Shown: piece by piece, positions 16,273-25,231 of the stretch
Layout: every line of letters begins with the position of its first letter
Position numbering within the stretch: position 1 is the stretch's first letter
NCBI GenBank assembly: GCA_012522955.1
Contig: JAAYJK010000121.1
Coordinates: 1-45,063 of the forward strand
Direction of reading: 5' to 3'
DNA from: Syntrophomonadaceae bacterium
GTDB lineage: Bacteria; Bacillota; Syntrophomonadia; Syntrophomonadales; Syntrophomonadaceae
Length of the DNA: 45,063 nt
Translations under genes and position numbers: made by a program
The notes under the pieces: model-generated
Told to the model about the DNA's origin: nothing
Seen by the model: the letters and a program-made list of their open reading frames with translations, nothing else
The model's database searches: none

Positions 16273-17169
16273 GTGAGTAAAAAAGTAGGCATTATTGGGG
16301 CGGGAGTGGTAGGAACAGCTATTGGGGTGGTACTCCACGACAAGGGGTATGAGATTACGGGTATACATGATAAAAAATCCGAATCTACAAAAACACTTGT
16401 GGACCGGATAGGGTGTGCCACTTATGCATCGCCTCAAGAGGTTTCTCGCTCAACGGATATATTGTTTATAACTACTAATGACAGCGCCATACCGGCCGTA
16501 GTAGATGAACTTGCAGCAAGCAGGGCATTTGGCTGCGGACAGGTTGTTATTCATATGAGCGGAGCTCAAACATCGGCAATACTTGATAAAGCCAGGCCAT
16601 TCGGAGCCCGGGGTTTGTCCCTGCATCCCCTTCAATCCTTTGCCAGTCTGGATATGGCAATAAAGAATATACCTGGTTCCATCTTTAGCATAGAAGGAGA
16701 TCAGGATGCTCATGAGATAGCAATTGACATTGTCAACAGATTGAAGGGAGAGTATTTCTTCATTGAGCAGGAAGCAAAACCTTTATACCATGCAGGAGCT
16801 TGTGTAGTTTCCAATTACCTGGTAACCTTGGTCAACCTGGGTATTAAGCTACTGCAGATAACCGGAGTATCCAAAGAATTGGCAGGCAAGGCATTATTGC
16901 CATTAATTAAAGGAACCATTAGGAATATGGAGACAGCAGGAATACCTGATGCTTTAACCGGGCCCATTGCCCGGGGGGATATCAGTACTGTTGTTAAGCA
17001 CCTGGACTGCATGGAAGAGATTGGAGCTGATTTGCTCCCATTGTATAGCTGTCTGGGTTATTACACTGCAGAAATAGCCCGAGAAAAGGGAACCATAGAT
17101 GAAGAACAGCGGCAAGAATTTCAGCAGATCTTAGGCCGGGCTATGGTCAAACAGGAAATGATCAAATAA
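16273..17169 (+). CDS. Rossmann-like/DUF2520 oxidoreductase, candidate ketopantoate reductase
   Basis: A 298-residue protein. An N-terminal Rossmann domain has the dinucleotide motif [14 protein letters not shown] at residues ~5-18. A DUF2520 helical domain carries the signature LSLHPLQSF near residue 117 and LTGPIARGD late in the chain. The start is GTG at 16273 with AAAGGAGG at 16257-16264; the upstream in-frame extension to 16186 lacks support. It lies directly before panB-panC-panD, where the step from ketopantoate to pantoate has no other enzyme. Members of this family, called PanG in Francisella (from memory), can act as alternative ketopantoate reductases. The family is clear; the reaction is inferred from context. 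Confidence 0.85.
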   Translation: MSKKVGIIGAGVVGTAIGVVLHDKGYEITGIHDKKSESTKTLVDRIGCATYASPQEVSRSTDILFITTNDSAIPAVVDELAASRAFGCGQVVIHMSGAQTSAILDKARPFGARGLSLHPLQSFASLDMAIKNIPGSIFSIEGDQDAHEIAIDIVNRLKGEYFFIEQEAKPLYHAGACVVSNYLVTLVNLGIKLLQITGVSKELAGKALLPLIKGTIRNMETAGIPDALTGPIARGDISTVVKHLDCMEEIGADLLPLYSCLGYYTAEIAREKGTIDEEQRQEFQQILGRAMVKQEMIK

Positions 17170-17234
17170 ACTGGATTGCCGGTTCTGAAAATCGAGCTAA
17201 TGAAGTAGTTCGTCATTTAAAGGAGCGTGGTAAC

Positions 17235-18065
17235 ATGGCGAAAATAACAACAAGCACATTAAAGGATAAAAAACAAAGAAAAGAAAAAATTTCTATGTTG
17301 ACTGCTTACGATTTTTCTCTAGCCAGCATGGTAGATGCAGCCGGGCTTGACATAATACTGGTAGGGGATTCACTGGGCAATGTAGTCTTGGGTTATGAAA
17401 ATACCCTGGCCGTGACCATGGACGATATGGTTCATCATACCAAAGCGGTAGTTCGTGGTAGCAAAAATGCTATGGTAGTAAGTGATTTGCCTTTTCTTTC
17501 TTACCATATTTCCATTGAGGAATCAGTGCGTAATGCGGGAAGATTGATTCAGGAAGGTGGAGCTCAAGCCGTTAAACTGGAGGGAGGAGTAGAAAGAGTA
17601 GACCATGTTAAGGCCATACTTGATGCTCAGATTCCGGTTATGGGGCACATTGGCTTAACCCCCCAATCAGTTAACCAATTTGGTGGATTTAAAGTACAGG
17701 GCAAGGATCTGGAATCGGCTCGAAAAATAATAGAGGACGCTAAAGCCTTGGACGCGGTGGGTGTATTTTCTATTGTGCTGGAAGGTGTTCCTACCAAGCT
17801 GGCACAAAAGATAACCGAAGAAGTCAGTGTTCCTACCATTGGGATTGGAGCCGGACAATACTGCGATGGACAAGTTTTAGTTATTAACGATATGCTGGGT
17901 ATGTTTACTGGACATATTCCCAAATTCGTGAAAAAATTTGCTAATTTACAACCTCTAATTATAGAGGCTTTGCAACAATATAAAGAAGAAGTAGAAGCAG
18001 GAACTTTTCCTGCCCAAGAACATGGTTTTACCATACAAGATGAAGTATTGGAACGCCTGTATTAG
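17235..18065 (+). CDS. panB: 3-methyl-2-oxobutanoate hydroxymethyltransferase
   Basis: PanB adds a hydroxymethyl group from methylene-THF to 2-ketoisovalerate, giving ketopantoate. The 276 residues show the family blocks [39 protein letters not shown] (Mg-binding aspartates), [24 protein letters not shown] and [20 protein letters not shown]. Length is standard. The ATG at 17235 follows AAAGGAG. It is 22 nt from panC and clearly in the pantothenate operon; the folate operon upstream makes the precursor of its one-carbon cofactor. Confidence 0.97.
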   Translation: MAKITTSTLKDKKQRKEKISMLTAYDFSLASMVDAAGLDIILVGDSLGNVVLGYENTLAVTMDDMVHHTKAVVRGSKNAMVVSDLPFLSYHISIEESVRNAGRLIQEGGAQAVKLEGGVERVDHVKAILDAQIPVMGHIGLTPQSVNQFGGFKVQGKDLESARKIIEDAKALDAVGVFSIVLEGVPTKLAQKITEEVSVPTIGIGAGQYCDGQVLVINDMLGMFTGHIPKFVKKFANLQPLIIEALQQYKEEVEAGTFPAQEHGFTIQDEVLERLY

Positions 18066-18087
18066 GTGAAGGAAAAAGGAAGATGTT

Positions 18088-18936
18088 ATGCGGATATTTA
18101 AGGAGATCCAGTCTATACAAAACTGGTGTAAAGAGCACAAACTGCAAGGCCGGAAGATAGGTTTGGTACCAACTATGGGTTACCTGCATGAAGGGCACCT
18201 GGAACTGGTACGGGAAGCCAAGAGGCATTGTGACATAGTGGTAGTAAGCATTTTTGTCAACCCAACTCAGTTTGGGGCAGGAGAAGATTTTGAAGTATAT
18301 CCCCGGGATTTTGAAAGGGATACCTCATTGTTGGAAAGGGAGAATGCTGATGCCGTATTCGCACCCACGGCTGAGGAGATGTATCTTTCGGACTTCAGTA
18401 GCTGGGTAGAGGTTACTGGTGAGATTACGACCAAACTTTGCGGAGCTTCCCGTCCCGGTCATTTCCGGGGGGTAACTACAGTTTGTGCCAAGTTGTTCAA
18501 TATTTGTCTGCCTGATTTGGCTTTCTTTGGGCAAAAAGACGCTCAACAGGTTATGGTCCTGGAAAAAATGCTCACTGACTTGAATTTTCCACTGCAAATT
18601 ATCCGGGTGCCCATAGTAAGAGAAGCTGATGGATTAGCCATGAGCTCTAGAAATGTCTGTTTGGATGCTGAGGCTAGGGAACAAGCGCTGGTATTGAATC
18701 GGGCCTTAGGCCAGGCAGAACGGGCTATCAAGGATGGTGAGCGAGATGCGGCCAGGATCAAGGTGCTTTTAAGGGAAATAATTGAGTCTAGTCCCAGGGC
18801 TGAAATAGACTATGCTGAAATATATGATGCTTACGATCTGGCTGATATACAGCAAATTGATAGAAAAATATTGATGGCTTTAGCAGTTAAGTTTGGAAAA
18901 ACTAGATTAATTGATAACCGGTTGGTGGAGGTGTAA
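18088..18936 (+). CDS. panC: Pantothenate synthetase
   Basis: PanC condenses pantoate with beta-alanine using ATP through a pantoyl-adenylate. The 282-residue protein has the nucleotidyltransferase signature PTMGYLHEGHLELV, then VSIFVNPTQFGAGEDF, FFGQKDAQQVMVL and the KMSKS-like AMSSRN. The ATG at 18088 lies 22 nt after panB. Its second substrate, beta-alanine, is made by PanD encoded immediately downstream. Confidence 0.97.
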   Translation: MRIFKEIQSIQNWCKEHKLQGRKIGLVPTMGYLHEGHLELVREAKRHCDIVVVSIFVNPTQFGAGEDFEVYPRDFERDTSLLERENADAVFAPTAEEMYLSDFSSWVEVTGEITTKLCGASRPGHFRGVTTVCAKLFNICLPDLAFFGQKDAQQVMVLEKMLTDLNFPLQIIRVPIVREADGLAMSSRNVCLDAEAREQALVLNRALGQAERAIKDGERDAARIKVLLREIIESSPRAEIDYAEIYDAYDLADIQQIDRKILMALAVKFGKTRLIDNRLVEV

Positions 18937-18939
18937 GCT

Positions 18940-19299
18940 ATGTTGCGTTATATGTTAAAATCCAAAATCCATAGGGCAGTAGTCACAGAAGCTAATCTCA
19001 ACTACGTAGGAAGCATTACCATTGATAAAGAGCTGATGGAAGCTGCTGATATTATGGAAAATGAAAAGGTAACCATAGTTAATATTAATAATGGGCAGCG
19101 TTTTGATACCTATGTAATAGAAGGCGAAGCCGGGTCAGGATTGATGTGTTTAAATGGAGCTGCCGCTCGTCTGGTAGAAGTTGGCGATTTAATCATTATT
19201 TTGACCTATACCCTGTTGGAAACAGATGAATGCAAAACCTACAAACCTCGGCTGGTTTTTGTAAATGAAAACAACCAAATTGAACAAGTTAGCAATTAA
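18940..19299 (+). CDS. panD: Aspartate 1-decarboxylase, pyruvoyl type
   Basis: PanD decarboxylates L-aspartate to beta-alanine using a pyruvoyl group made by self-cleavage. In this 119-residue proenzyme the cleavage site is the expected Gly24-Ser25 in NYVGSITID. The [14 protein letters not shown] start and [17 protein letters not shown] segment are typical, as is the catalytic Tyr in [10 protein letters not shown]. The ATG is 3 nt after panC. No separate PanZ-type maturation factor is visible, as expected in Firmicutes. Confidence 0.97.
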   Translation: MLRYMLKSKIHRAVVTEANLNYVGSITIDKELMEAADIMENEKVTIVNINNGQRFDTYVIEGEAGSGLMCLNGAAARLVEVGDLIIILTYTLLETDECKTYKPRLVFVNENNQIEQVSN

Positions 19300-19322
19300 G
19301 ATACGGCAGGGGGATATTTGTC

Positions 19323-20234
19323 TTGCTGAAAGATAATCTCCGGGAGTATATTATAGCCCGAAAAAAGGAATTAAATGCGGTAATTATGGCTCACTATTAT
19401 CAACCGGCAGAAATACAGGATATAGCCGATTTGGTAGGAGATTCTCTGCAACTGGCAAGGCAGGCTGCAGAGAATCCTGCCCAAGTCATAATCTGCTGTG
19501 GAGTAAAATTTATGGCAGAAAGTGCAAAAATTTTGAGTCCGGATAAAACTGTTATCTTACCCAGCTCGGAGGCTGGCTGTCCCATGGCCGATATGGCTAC
19601 GGCAGAGGCACTGCGTCAAAAAAAGGGCGAGTACCCTGGAGCAGTAGTTGTTTCTTATGTCAATACTTCAGCCGAAGTAAAGGCTGAAAGCGACATCTGC
19701 TGTACTTCCTCCAATGCGGTACAAGTGGTAAGGTCTATACCTGAAGATAAAGTGATTATTTTTGTGCCTGATAAAAACCTGGGTCGGTTTGTGCAAGGCC
19801 AAACAGGTCGAGAGATGGTATTGTGGGATGGGTATTGTCCCATACATGATAAGCTGAGCCTGGAAGATATAAAAAAGGCCCGGAAAAGGCATCCTTCAGC
19901 CTTATTGGCAGTTCATCCGGAATGTAGGCCCGAAATTAGTGCCATGGCAGATGCAGTAAGATCTACCGCCGGATTATTGGAATATATTAAAAACAGTGAA
20001 GCCCAGGAGTTTATACTGGGCACCGAAGCAGGTTTTGTCCATACTTTAAATAAACACTGCCCGGATAAAAAGATTTATCTGGCATATGAGCAATTTATCT
20101 GTAAGGATATGAAGCTCATAGACCTGGAAAAATTAGCAGGAGCCATGGAGTCTAGGGAAAACAGGATTGAAGTGGATTCCAAAATTAGCGGCAAAGCTAG
20201 AGAAGCCTTGGACAGGATGCTGCAAATCTCCTGA
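19323..20234 (+). CDS. nadA: Quinolinate synthase A
   Basis: NadA joins iminoaspartate and dihydroxyacetone phosphate to make quinolinate at a 4Fe-4S cluster with three cysteine ligands. The 303 residues have cysteines at 86 (SSEAGCPMAD), 172 (WDGYCPIHD) and 260 (EQFICKDM), matching the usual ligand spacing. VIMAHYYQPAEIQDIADLVG near the start is diagnostic. The start is TTG at 19323 after AGGGGGA. It opens the nadA-nadB-nadC order 23 nt after panD, probably in the same transcript. Confidence 0.96.
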   Translation: MLKDNLREYIIARKKELNAVIMAHYYQPAEIQDIADLVGDSLQLARQAAENPAQVIICCGVKFMAESAKILSPDKTVILPSSEAGCPMADMATAEALRQKKGEYPGAVVVSYVNTSAEVKAESDICCTSSNAVQVVRSIPEDKVIIFVPDKNLGRFVQGQTGREMVLWDGYCPIHDKLSLEDIKKARKRHPSALLAVHPECRPEISAMADAVRSTAGLLEYIKNSEAQEFILGTEAGFVHTLNKHCPDKKIYLAYEQFICKDMKLIDLEKLAGAMESRENRIEVDSKISGKAREALDRMLQIS

Positions 20235-20320
20235 CCGACACTGTTATTTTAAGAACCCGGGCAAAAAAATAAAAGATAGTGAAGTGCAAAATGATTGTAT
20301 CCAGATATATTGGTCATATG

Positions 20321-21892
20321 AATCGAAATACACCGGTAGAGGCCAGCGATTTTCTCATTATAGGCAGTGGGATTGCCGGGCTATTTACAGCCCTTAAGGC
20401 TTCGAAATATGGCTCAGTGGTTATTTTAACCAAGAAGGGCATGGAGGATTCCAATACCGGTTTAGCTCAAGGGGGAATTGCTGCTGCAGTTCATGAAGAG
20501 GATTCCCCTTTTTTGCATCTGGAGGACACCCTGGAAGCTGGAGCCGGTCTTTGTGACATAGAAGCAGTAGATGTATTAGTTCGGGAGGGACCGGACCGGG
20601 TACGGGAACTGATTAAGGCTGGAGCCACCTTTGATATGAAGGACGGCAACATTTCCTTGACTCGAGAAGGGGCCCACAGTAAAGCCCGTATACTCCATGC
20701 GGCAGATACTACCGGCGCCGCCATCCGAGCGGCTCTAATAAAAAAATGCCAGGATTGTGCGGATATAAAGATTATGGAAGGGCAGTTTTTAATTGACATT
20801 ATCGCTAATGACAGCCAGCTTGAGTGCTATGGAGTTCTGGTTTATGATAGTAATCAGCAGTTCAATGTGATTTATCAGGCCCGGGCGGTTATTATAGCTA
20901 CTGGTGGAGCCGGACAATTATACCAGCACACCACCAATCCCGATGTAGCTACAGCCGATGGTATGGCTGCCTCTTTTCGGGCTGCCTGTTCACTTTGCGA
21001 TATGGAATTTATGCAATTCCATCCAACCGTGTTATGGAGCCCGGATCCCCAGCGATTCCTGATATCAGAAGCGGTACGAGGAGAAGGGGGATTACTCTAT
21101 AATAGCCGGGGAACCAGATTTATGGCTAAATATCATCCATTAGAGGAATTGGCTCCCCGGGACATAGTAGCCAGGGCCATACTAAGTGAGATGACCTTAG
21201 ATGGCAATCCTTGTGTTTATCTGGATATGAGGAATATAAATCAAGTTACCCGCCGTTTCCCCAACATATATCATACTCTTCTGGAAAAATCTATTGACAT
21301 AAGTAGAGATTTGGTACCTGTATCCCCGGCAGCCCATTATACCATGGGGGGTATAGCTACTGACACTTATGGTCAGACTTCCTTATATGGATTATATGCC
21401 TGCGGAGAGGCGGCCTGCACTGGAGTTCATGGAGCCAATCGTCTGGCCAGCAATTCCTTGCTGGAAGGAATTGTATTTGGGCAGCGTATAGTGGATAAAG
21501 TAGAGGAAATCATGTACCGTAGAAAAATAAAAACCGAAGAAATATTTAAGCAATATGATCCAGATCTAGTCTACCAAACCCCCCAGGGCAAAATTGAACC
21601 CGAGCAAGCCAGAAAGCAGTTACAGGATATTATGTGGCAGCGGGTGGGTATCATTAGGGATGAAACAGGTTTAAAAGAGGCCAATGCCATGGTAGAAGAG
21701 ATATATAATGGTCTGGCAGTGGGCAGCTCTCCGCTAAATTATTATGAAGTGATAAATATGTTGACCGTAGCCCGGGTTATTATTCAGGCTGCTTTATGGC
21801 GCAAGGAGAGCCGAGGAGCTCATTGGCGGTCGGATTTTCCTAAGCGGGATGATCAGCGCTGGATTAAGCATTTGACCTTTGTCAACTGCTAG
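20321..21892 (+). CDS. nadB: L-aspartate oxidase
   Basis: NadB is an FAD enzyme that oxidises aspartate to iminoaspartate for NadA. In an anaerobe fumarate is the likely electron acceptor. Motifs are the FAD-binding FLIIGSGIAGLFTALKAS, then NTGLAQGGIAAAV, SLTREGAHSKARILHAADTT, FHPTVLW, SEAVRGEGG, LAPRDIVARAI and GEAACTGVHGANRLASNSLLE. The start is uncertain. ATG at 20321 gives the usual short lead before GSGIAG; GTG 20279 and ATG 20291 are also in frame, and none has a strong ribosome site. The C-terminal domain is complete. Confidence 0.96.
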   Translation, partial: NRNTPVEASDFLIIGSGIAGLFTALKASKYGSVVILTKKGMEDSNTGLAQGGIAAAVHEEDSPFLHLEDTLEAGAGLCDIEAVDVLVREGPDRVRELIKAGATFDMKDGNISLTREGAHSKARILHAADTTGAAIRAALIKKCQDCADIKIMEGQFLIDIIANDSQLECYGVLVYDSNQQFNVIYQARAVIIATGGAGQLYQHTTNPDVATADGMAASFRAACSLCDMEFMQFHPTVLWSPDPQRFLISEAVRGEGGLLYNSRGTRFMAKYHPLEELAPRDIVARAILSEMTLDGNPCVYLDMRNINQVTRRFPNIYHTLLEKSIDISRDLVPVSPAAHYTMGGIATDTYGQTSLYGLYACGEAACTGVHGANRLASNSLLEGIVFGQRIVDKVEEIMYRRKIKTEEIFKQYDPDLVYQTPQGKIEPEQARKQLQDIMWQRVGIIRDETGLKEANAMVEEIYNGLAVGSSPLNYYEVINMLTVARVIIQAALWRKESRGAHWRSDFPKRDDQRWIKHLTFVNC

Positions 21893-21926
21893 CCGGAACT
21901 GCTATTAATGAAAGCTGGAGGATGTA

Positions 21927-22772
21927 ATGAATAAGTGGGAAGTGCAAGAACTGATTTTACGGACCCTTAAAGAAGATCTGGGGCACCAGGATATGACTAC
22001 AGCCAACTTAATACCAGCAGGACAAGAGGGCACAGCTAAGTTTTTAGCTAAGGCCTCAGGAATAGTAGCAGGCATTGAAATAAGCCAGGCGGTTTTTACC
22101 ACCCTGGATAGCTCTATAAACTTTGAAATCCTAAAAGGAGATGGGGAGATAATTGAAGCAGGAGAGACCATAGCCCTGGTTCAAGGTAAAATTTCTACCC
22201 TGCTTACTGGAGAAAGGCTGGCTTTAAATTTCCTGCAGAGGTTATCCGGCATAGCCACCAAAACCAACCACATGGTAGAGGCTATCAAGTATTATAAGGC
22301 AGAAATAGTGGATACCAGAAAAACCACACCTGGATTGCGAGCCCTGGAGAAATATGCGGTAAGGGTAGGGGGAGGAAGGAATCATCGTTTTGGACTTTAT
22401 GATGGGGTTATGATTAAAGACAATCATATTAAAGCCGCTGGAGGTATTAATAAGGCTGTTATTACCCTGAGGCAAAAGGTACCCCATACCCTAAAAATTG
22501 AAGTAGAGGTAGAAAACCTGATCCAATTGCGGGAGGCGTTGGATGCCGGAGTTGATATTATAATGCTGGATAATATGAATATTGAAGATATGAAAACTGC
22601 GGTAGAAATTACCGCGGGAAAGGCCTTGCTGGAAGCATCAGGAGGCATTAATGAAAGCAATCTGCTGGAGGTAGCTCGCACAGGAGTTGATTTTATTTCT
22701 GCCGGGGCCCTAACCCATTCCGTATCAAGCTTGGATATCAGTTTTGATATTATTCAAGTGGAGGGAGCATAA
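21927..22772 (+). CDS. nadC: Nicotinate-nucleotide pyrophosphorylase (quinolinate phosphoribosyltransferase)
   Basis: NadC converts quinolinate and PRPP to nicotinate mononucleotide, releasing CO2. The 281 residues contain LKEDLGHQDMTTANLIP, the GERLALNFLQRLSGIAT core, the signature DTRKTTPGLRALEKYAVRVG, NHRFGLYDGVMIKDNHI, and DIIMLDNM before EASGGI. The ATG at 21927 has GGAGG close upstream. It completes the de novo pathway from aspartate. The gene usual next in Clostridia, birA, is missing and a decayed bioY follows. Confidence 0.97.
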   Translation: MNKWEVQELILRTLKEDLGHQDMTTANLIPAGQEGTAKFLAKASGIVAGIEISQAVFTTLDSSINFEILKGDGEIIEAGETIALVQGKISTLLTGERLALNFLQRLSGIATKTNHMVEAIKYYKAEIVDTRKTTPGLRALEKYAVRVGGGRNHRFGLYDGVMIKDNHIKAAGGINKAVITLRQKVPHTLKIEVEVENLIQLREALDAGVDIIMLDNMNIEDMKTAVEITAGKALLEASGGINESNLLEVARTGVDFISAGALTHSVSSLDISFDIIQVEGA

Positions 22773-22779
22773 TTAACCA

Positions 22780-23239
22780 ATGACCACCCAAGAACTGGTT
22801 AGAGCAGCACTATTCATAGCTATGATTTGCCTGCCCCCCCTGAGCTGCTTTTTTAAGGATGTTAGCCTATATAATGCTGGGATTAATAGGGATATCTGTT
22901 TTTGCAGTACCTCCCTATGGAGGACCAGCCTATGTTTTAGTACCTAGTTTTGGTTTCTTGCTAGGAATGCCATTAGCAGCCTGGATCGCCTCCTTGTTGA
23001 GCAGGAGCAGTAAACTGGGCAATTTCATAGCTGAGGGGATAGCTGGAATAATAGTAATATATATTATCGGTTTACCTTATATGTACATAATATTAATGTT
23101 TATCTGGGCCAAGCCCTGGATGTAGAGGAGGTAAATAAAAATTGCCCTGCTCCCATTTATAGACTTTGACCTGATCAAAGTATTGGTGGCAAGCTTCCTG
23201 GCCCGAGAATTGAGTGGAAGGCTTGATATTTCCAGATGA
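22780..23239 (+). pseudogene. bioY: Degraded bioY (biotin ECF transporter S component)
   Basis: Three fragments resemble BioY in order. Positions 22780-22830 encode an N-terminal TTQELVRAALFIAM segment. After a frameshift and apparent loss of ~35 codons, 22844-23122 encode MLAYIMLGLIGISVFA through YMYIILMFIWAKP in another frame. Two in-frame stops (TAG 23123, TAA 23135) interrupt it, and the same frame resumes with ALLPFIDFDLIKVLVASFLA. That is the BioY C-terminus, where LPFIPGDLIK is usual. The middle ORF has no good ribosome site of its own. Biotin uptake through this locus is very probably lost. An 88-residue fragment starting at 22859 might still be translated, but function is unlikely. 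Confidence 0.8.
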
Positions 23240-23284
23240 TATTATATTCAGCCGGGTCATCCAGCTGGTATCGGAGGTATAGGC

Positions 23285-24052
23285 ATGATTCTAGTATTTG
23301 ATGTAGGCAATACTAATATGGTAATTGGTGTTTTCCAGGGAAAAGAACTGCTAACCCATTGGCGGATAAAAACCGATGAGGGTAGAACCAGCGACGAGTA
23401 TGGCATGCTGTTAGAGAATTTGTTTAATTTTAACGAACTATCCATGTCCTCCATAAATGCTATCGTTATTTCATCGGTGGTACCCAGTCTGATGATGGAA
23501 CTGGAAAAGGTGAGCCGGGAATACTATTCCTGCAAACCTCTGGTGGTTGGCCCAGGAGTTAAAACCGGACTGGCAATAAAATATGAAAATCCTCGGGAAG
23601 TAGGAGCTGATCGAGTAGTCAATGCAGTGGCAGCCTACCATAAATATAAAGGGCCCTTGATAATAGTGGACTTCGGGACGGCTACTACTTTTTGCCTGGT
23701 GAATGAAAAAGGGGAATATCTGGGAGGTGCCATTGCTCCTGGAATAAAGATATCCACCGAGGCCTTAGTAGCTAAAGCAGCTAAATTGCCTCGGGTGGAA
23801 TTGATTAAACCCCGCAATATAATTGGGAAAAATACTATCAGCAGTATGCAATCGGGTATAATTTATGGATTTGTAGGACAGGTTGAAGGGATTATTAATC
23901 GCATGCAGAAGGAAATAGGAATTGCAGCTAAGGTAATTGCCACAGGAGGATTGGCTACCACCATAGCTAGGGAAACCAATGCTATAGATATAGTTGATGA
24001 TTTACTGACTCTGGATGGTTTAAGGATTATCTACGAGCTCAATCGGAGTTAA
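23285..24052 (+). CDS. coaX: Type III pantothenate kinase
   Basis: CoaX phosphorylates pantothenate, the first step of CoA synthesis. It is an ASKHA-fold enzyme, insensitive to CoA feedback and usually dependent on a monovalent cation. The 255 residues have the phosphate motif [14 protein letters not shown] at the start, the [20 protein letters not shown] substrate region with [19 protein letters not shown] and [11 protein letters not shown]. The ATG at 23285 follows GGAGG. It abuts dusB and sits downstream of panBCD, so product and user of pantothenate are in one block. Confidence 0.97.
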   Translation: MILVFDVGNTNMVIGVFQGKELLTHWRIKTDEGRTSDEYGMLLENLFNFNELSMSSINAIVISSVVPSLMMELEKVSREYYSCKPLVVGPGVKTGLAIKYENPREVGADRVVNAVAAYHKYKGPLIIVDFGTATTFCLVNEKGEYLGGAIAPGIKISTEALVAKAAKLPRVELIKPRNIIGKNTISSMQSGIIYGFVGQVEGIINRMQKEIGIAAKVIATGGLATTIARETNAIDIVDDLLTLDGLRIIYELNRS

Positions 24053-24053
24053 A

Positions 24054-25049
24054 ATGCTCAAAATAGGAGAGATAAGCCTAAACAACCGTATCATAGCAGC
24101 TCCCATGGCTGGGGTTACTGATAAGGCCAACCGAATCATGGCCAGGTCTTTCGGCTGTGCTATGACTTGCAGCGAAATGATCAGTGATATGGGACTCATT
24201 TACGGCCAGAAAAAAACTCAAGCCATAGCCGATACCGAAGGGGAAGAGAGGCCGGTAAGCCTGCAGATATTTGGCTCCCATCCCGAGAGGATGGCCCAGG
24301 CTGCTCAGATAGTGGAGAAATTAGGAGCCGACATTATAGATATTAATATGGGCTGCCCTACGCCCAAAATAATAAAAAATGGCGAAGGCTGTGCCCTGAT
24401 GTTAGATTTGCCCCGTAGCCGGGACATTTTACGATCAGTTGTGCAAGGGGTAAAAATCCCGGTTACCATAAAAATGCGCGGAGGTTGGGAGGATGGGAGC
24501 AAAACATTCCTGGAACTGGCCGGCATTGCGGAACAGGAAGGAGTTAAAGCCATTGCTCTCCACGCCCGCAGCCGCATGCAGTTTTATTCCGGACAGGCGG
24601 ACTGGGGATTAATTAAAGAATTAAAGCAAGCATCCAGTCTGCCCATAATCGGCAATGGGGATATTTGGAGTGCAGAGGACGCAGTGAAAATGTTGGAGAT
24701 TACCAGTTGTGATGCAATTATGATTGGACGGGCAGCCATGGGTAACCCCTTTATATTTCGGGAAGCAGTGGAATTAGTGGAAAAAGGAATCAAAATGCCA
24801 TCACCCACGGTGGAAGAACGCATCCAAGCCGCTATAAGACACCTGGAACTGGCCTGCCATTTTAAGGGGGAACAGGTAGCGGTTAGAGAGATGCGCAAGC
24901 ATTTCTCCTGGTATATTAAGGGCTGGCCTGGGGCAGCTAAAATCCGGGTGCTGATAAACTCAGCTCAAACCCAGACCGAATTAATCCAGGCTATAAGGGG
25001 ATGTGCCGAAAATTGGGTTTCGGACCTAGCTCCTGCGCTTGATCTATAG
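24054..25049 (+). CDS. dusB: tRNA-dihydrouridine synthase B
   Basis: An FMN enzyme that reduces uridines in the tRNA D-loop with NADPH. The 331 residues have the TIM-barrel start IIAAPMAGVTDKANR, the FGSHPERMAQAA block, the catalytic cysteine in DINMGCPTPKI, the IKMRGGWEDG and HARSRMQFYSG segments, and the FMN phosphate site NGDIWSAEDA...IGRAAMGNPFIF. The ATG lies one base after coaX, so translation is coupled. The last two codons and the TAG stop coincide with the left end of a dispersed repeat (25041-25096), so the extreme C-terminus was probably set by repeat insertion. Confidence 0.96.
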   Translation: MLKIGEISLNNRIIAAPMAGVTDKANRIMARSFGCAMTCSEMISDMGLIYGQKKTQAIADTEGEERPVSLQIFGSHPERMAQAAQIVEKLGADIIDINMGCPTPKIIKNGEGCALMLDLPRSRDILRSVVQGVKIPVTIKMRGGWEDGSKTFLELAGIAEQEGVKAIALHARSRMQFYSGQADWGLIKELKQASSLPIIGNGDIWSAEDAVKMLEITSCDAIMIGRAAMGNPFIFREAVELVEKGIKMPSPTVEERIQAAIRHLELACHFKGEQVAVREMRKHFSWYIKGWPGAAKIRVLINSAQTQTELIQAIRGCAENWVSDLAPALDL

Positions 25050-25096
25050 TATAACGTTGTAGGCTCGTAGGGGCGACCTATGGTCGCCCGCCCGGG
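25041..25096 (+). repeat. Dispersed palindromic repeat, type 2, overlapping dusB end
   Basis: This 56-bp element matches the reverse complement of 29859-29914 at 49 of 56 positions. It contains the perfect stem GGGCGACC-TAT-GGTCGCCC (25071-25089). Its first nine bases include the dusB stop codon. A partial further copy, resembling the GGTGCCGGCATGTAGG part of the other element, lies at about 25107-25131. The hairpin may also act in transcript ending or stability. Confidence 0.85.
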
Positions 25097-25231
25097 ATAC
25101 ATATTGTTATGGTGCGGGCATGTAGGGGGCTAGTTTTTTACGCAGCCCTTATGCTGCTATTGATTTGCCTACTGTATGGTGCTAGAATAAAAACATTGGT
25201 TGTGTACAAGATTGTGCTCAAGAGGTATAAT

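Noticed and set aside
25109-25231. Hydrophobic N-terminal extension of the XRE-type regulator
   Set aside because: It overlaps repeat sequence, has no ribosome site, and would put a membrane segment before a DNA-binding domain. The ATG at 25232 has AGAGG.
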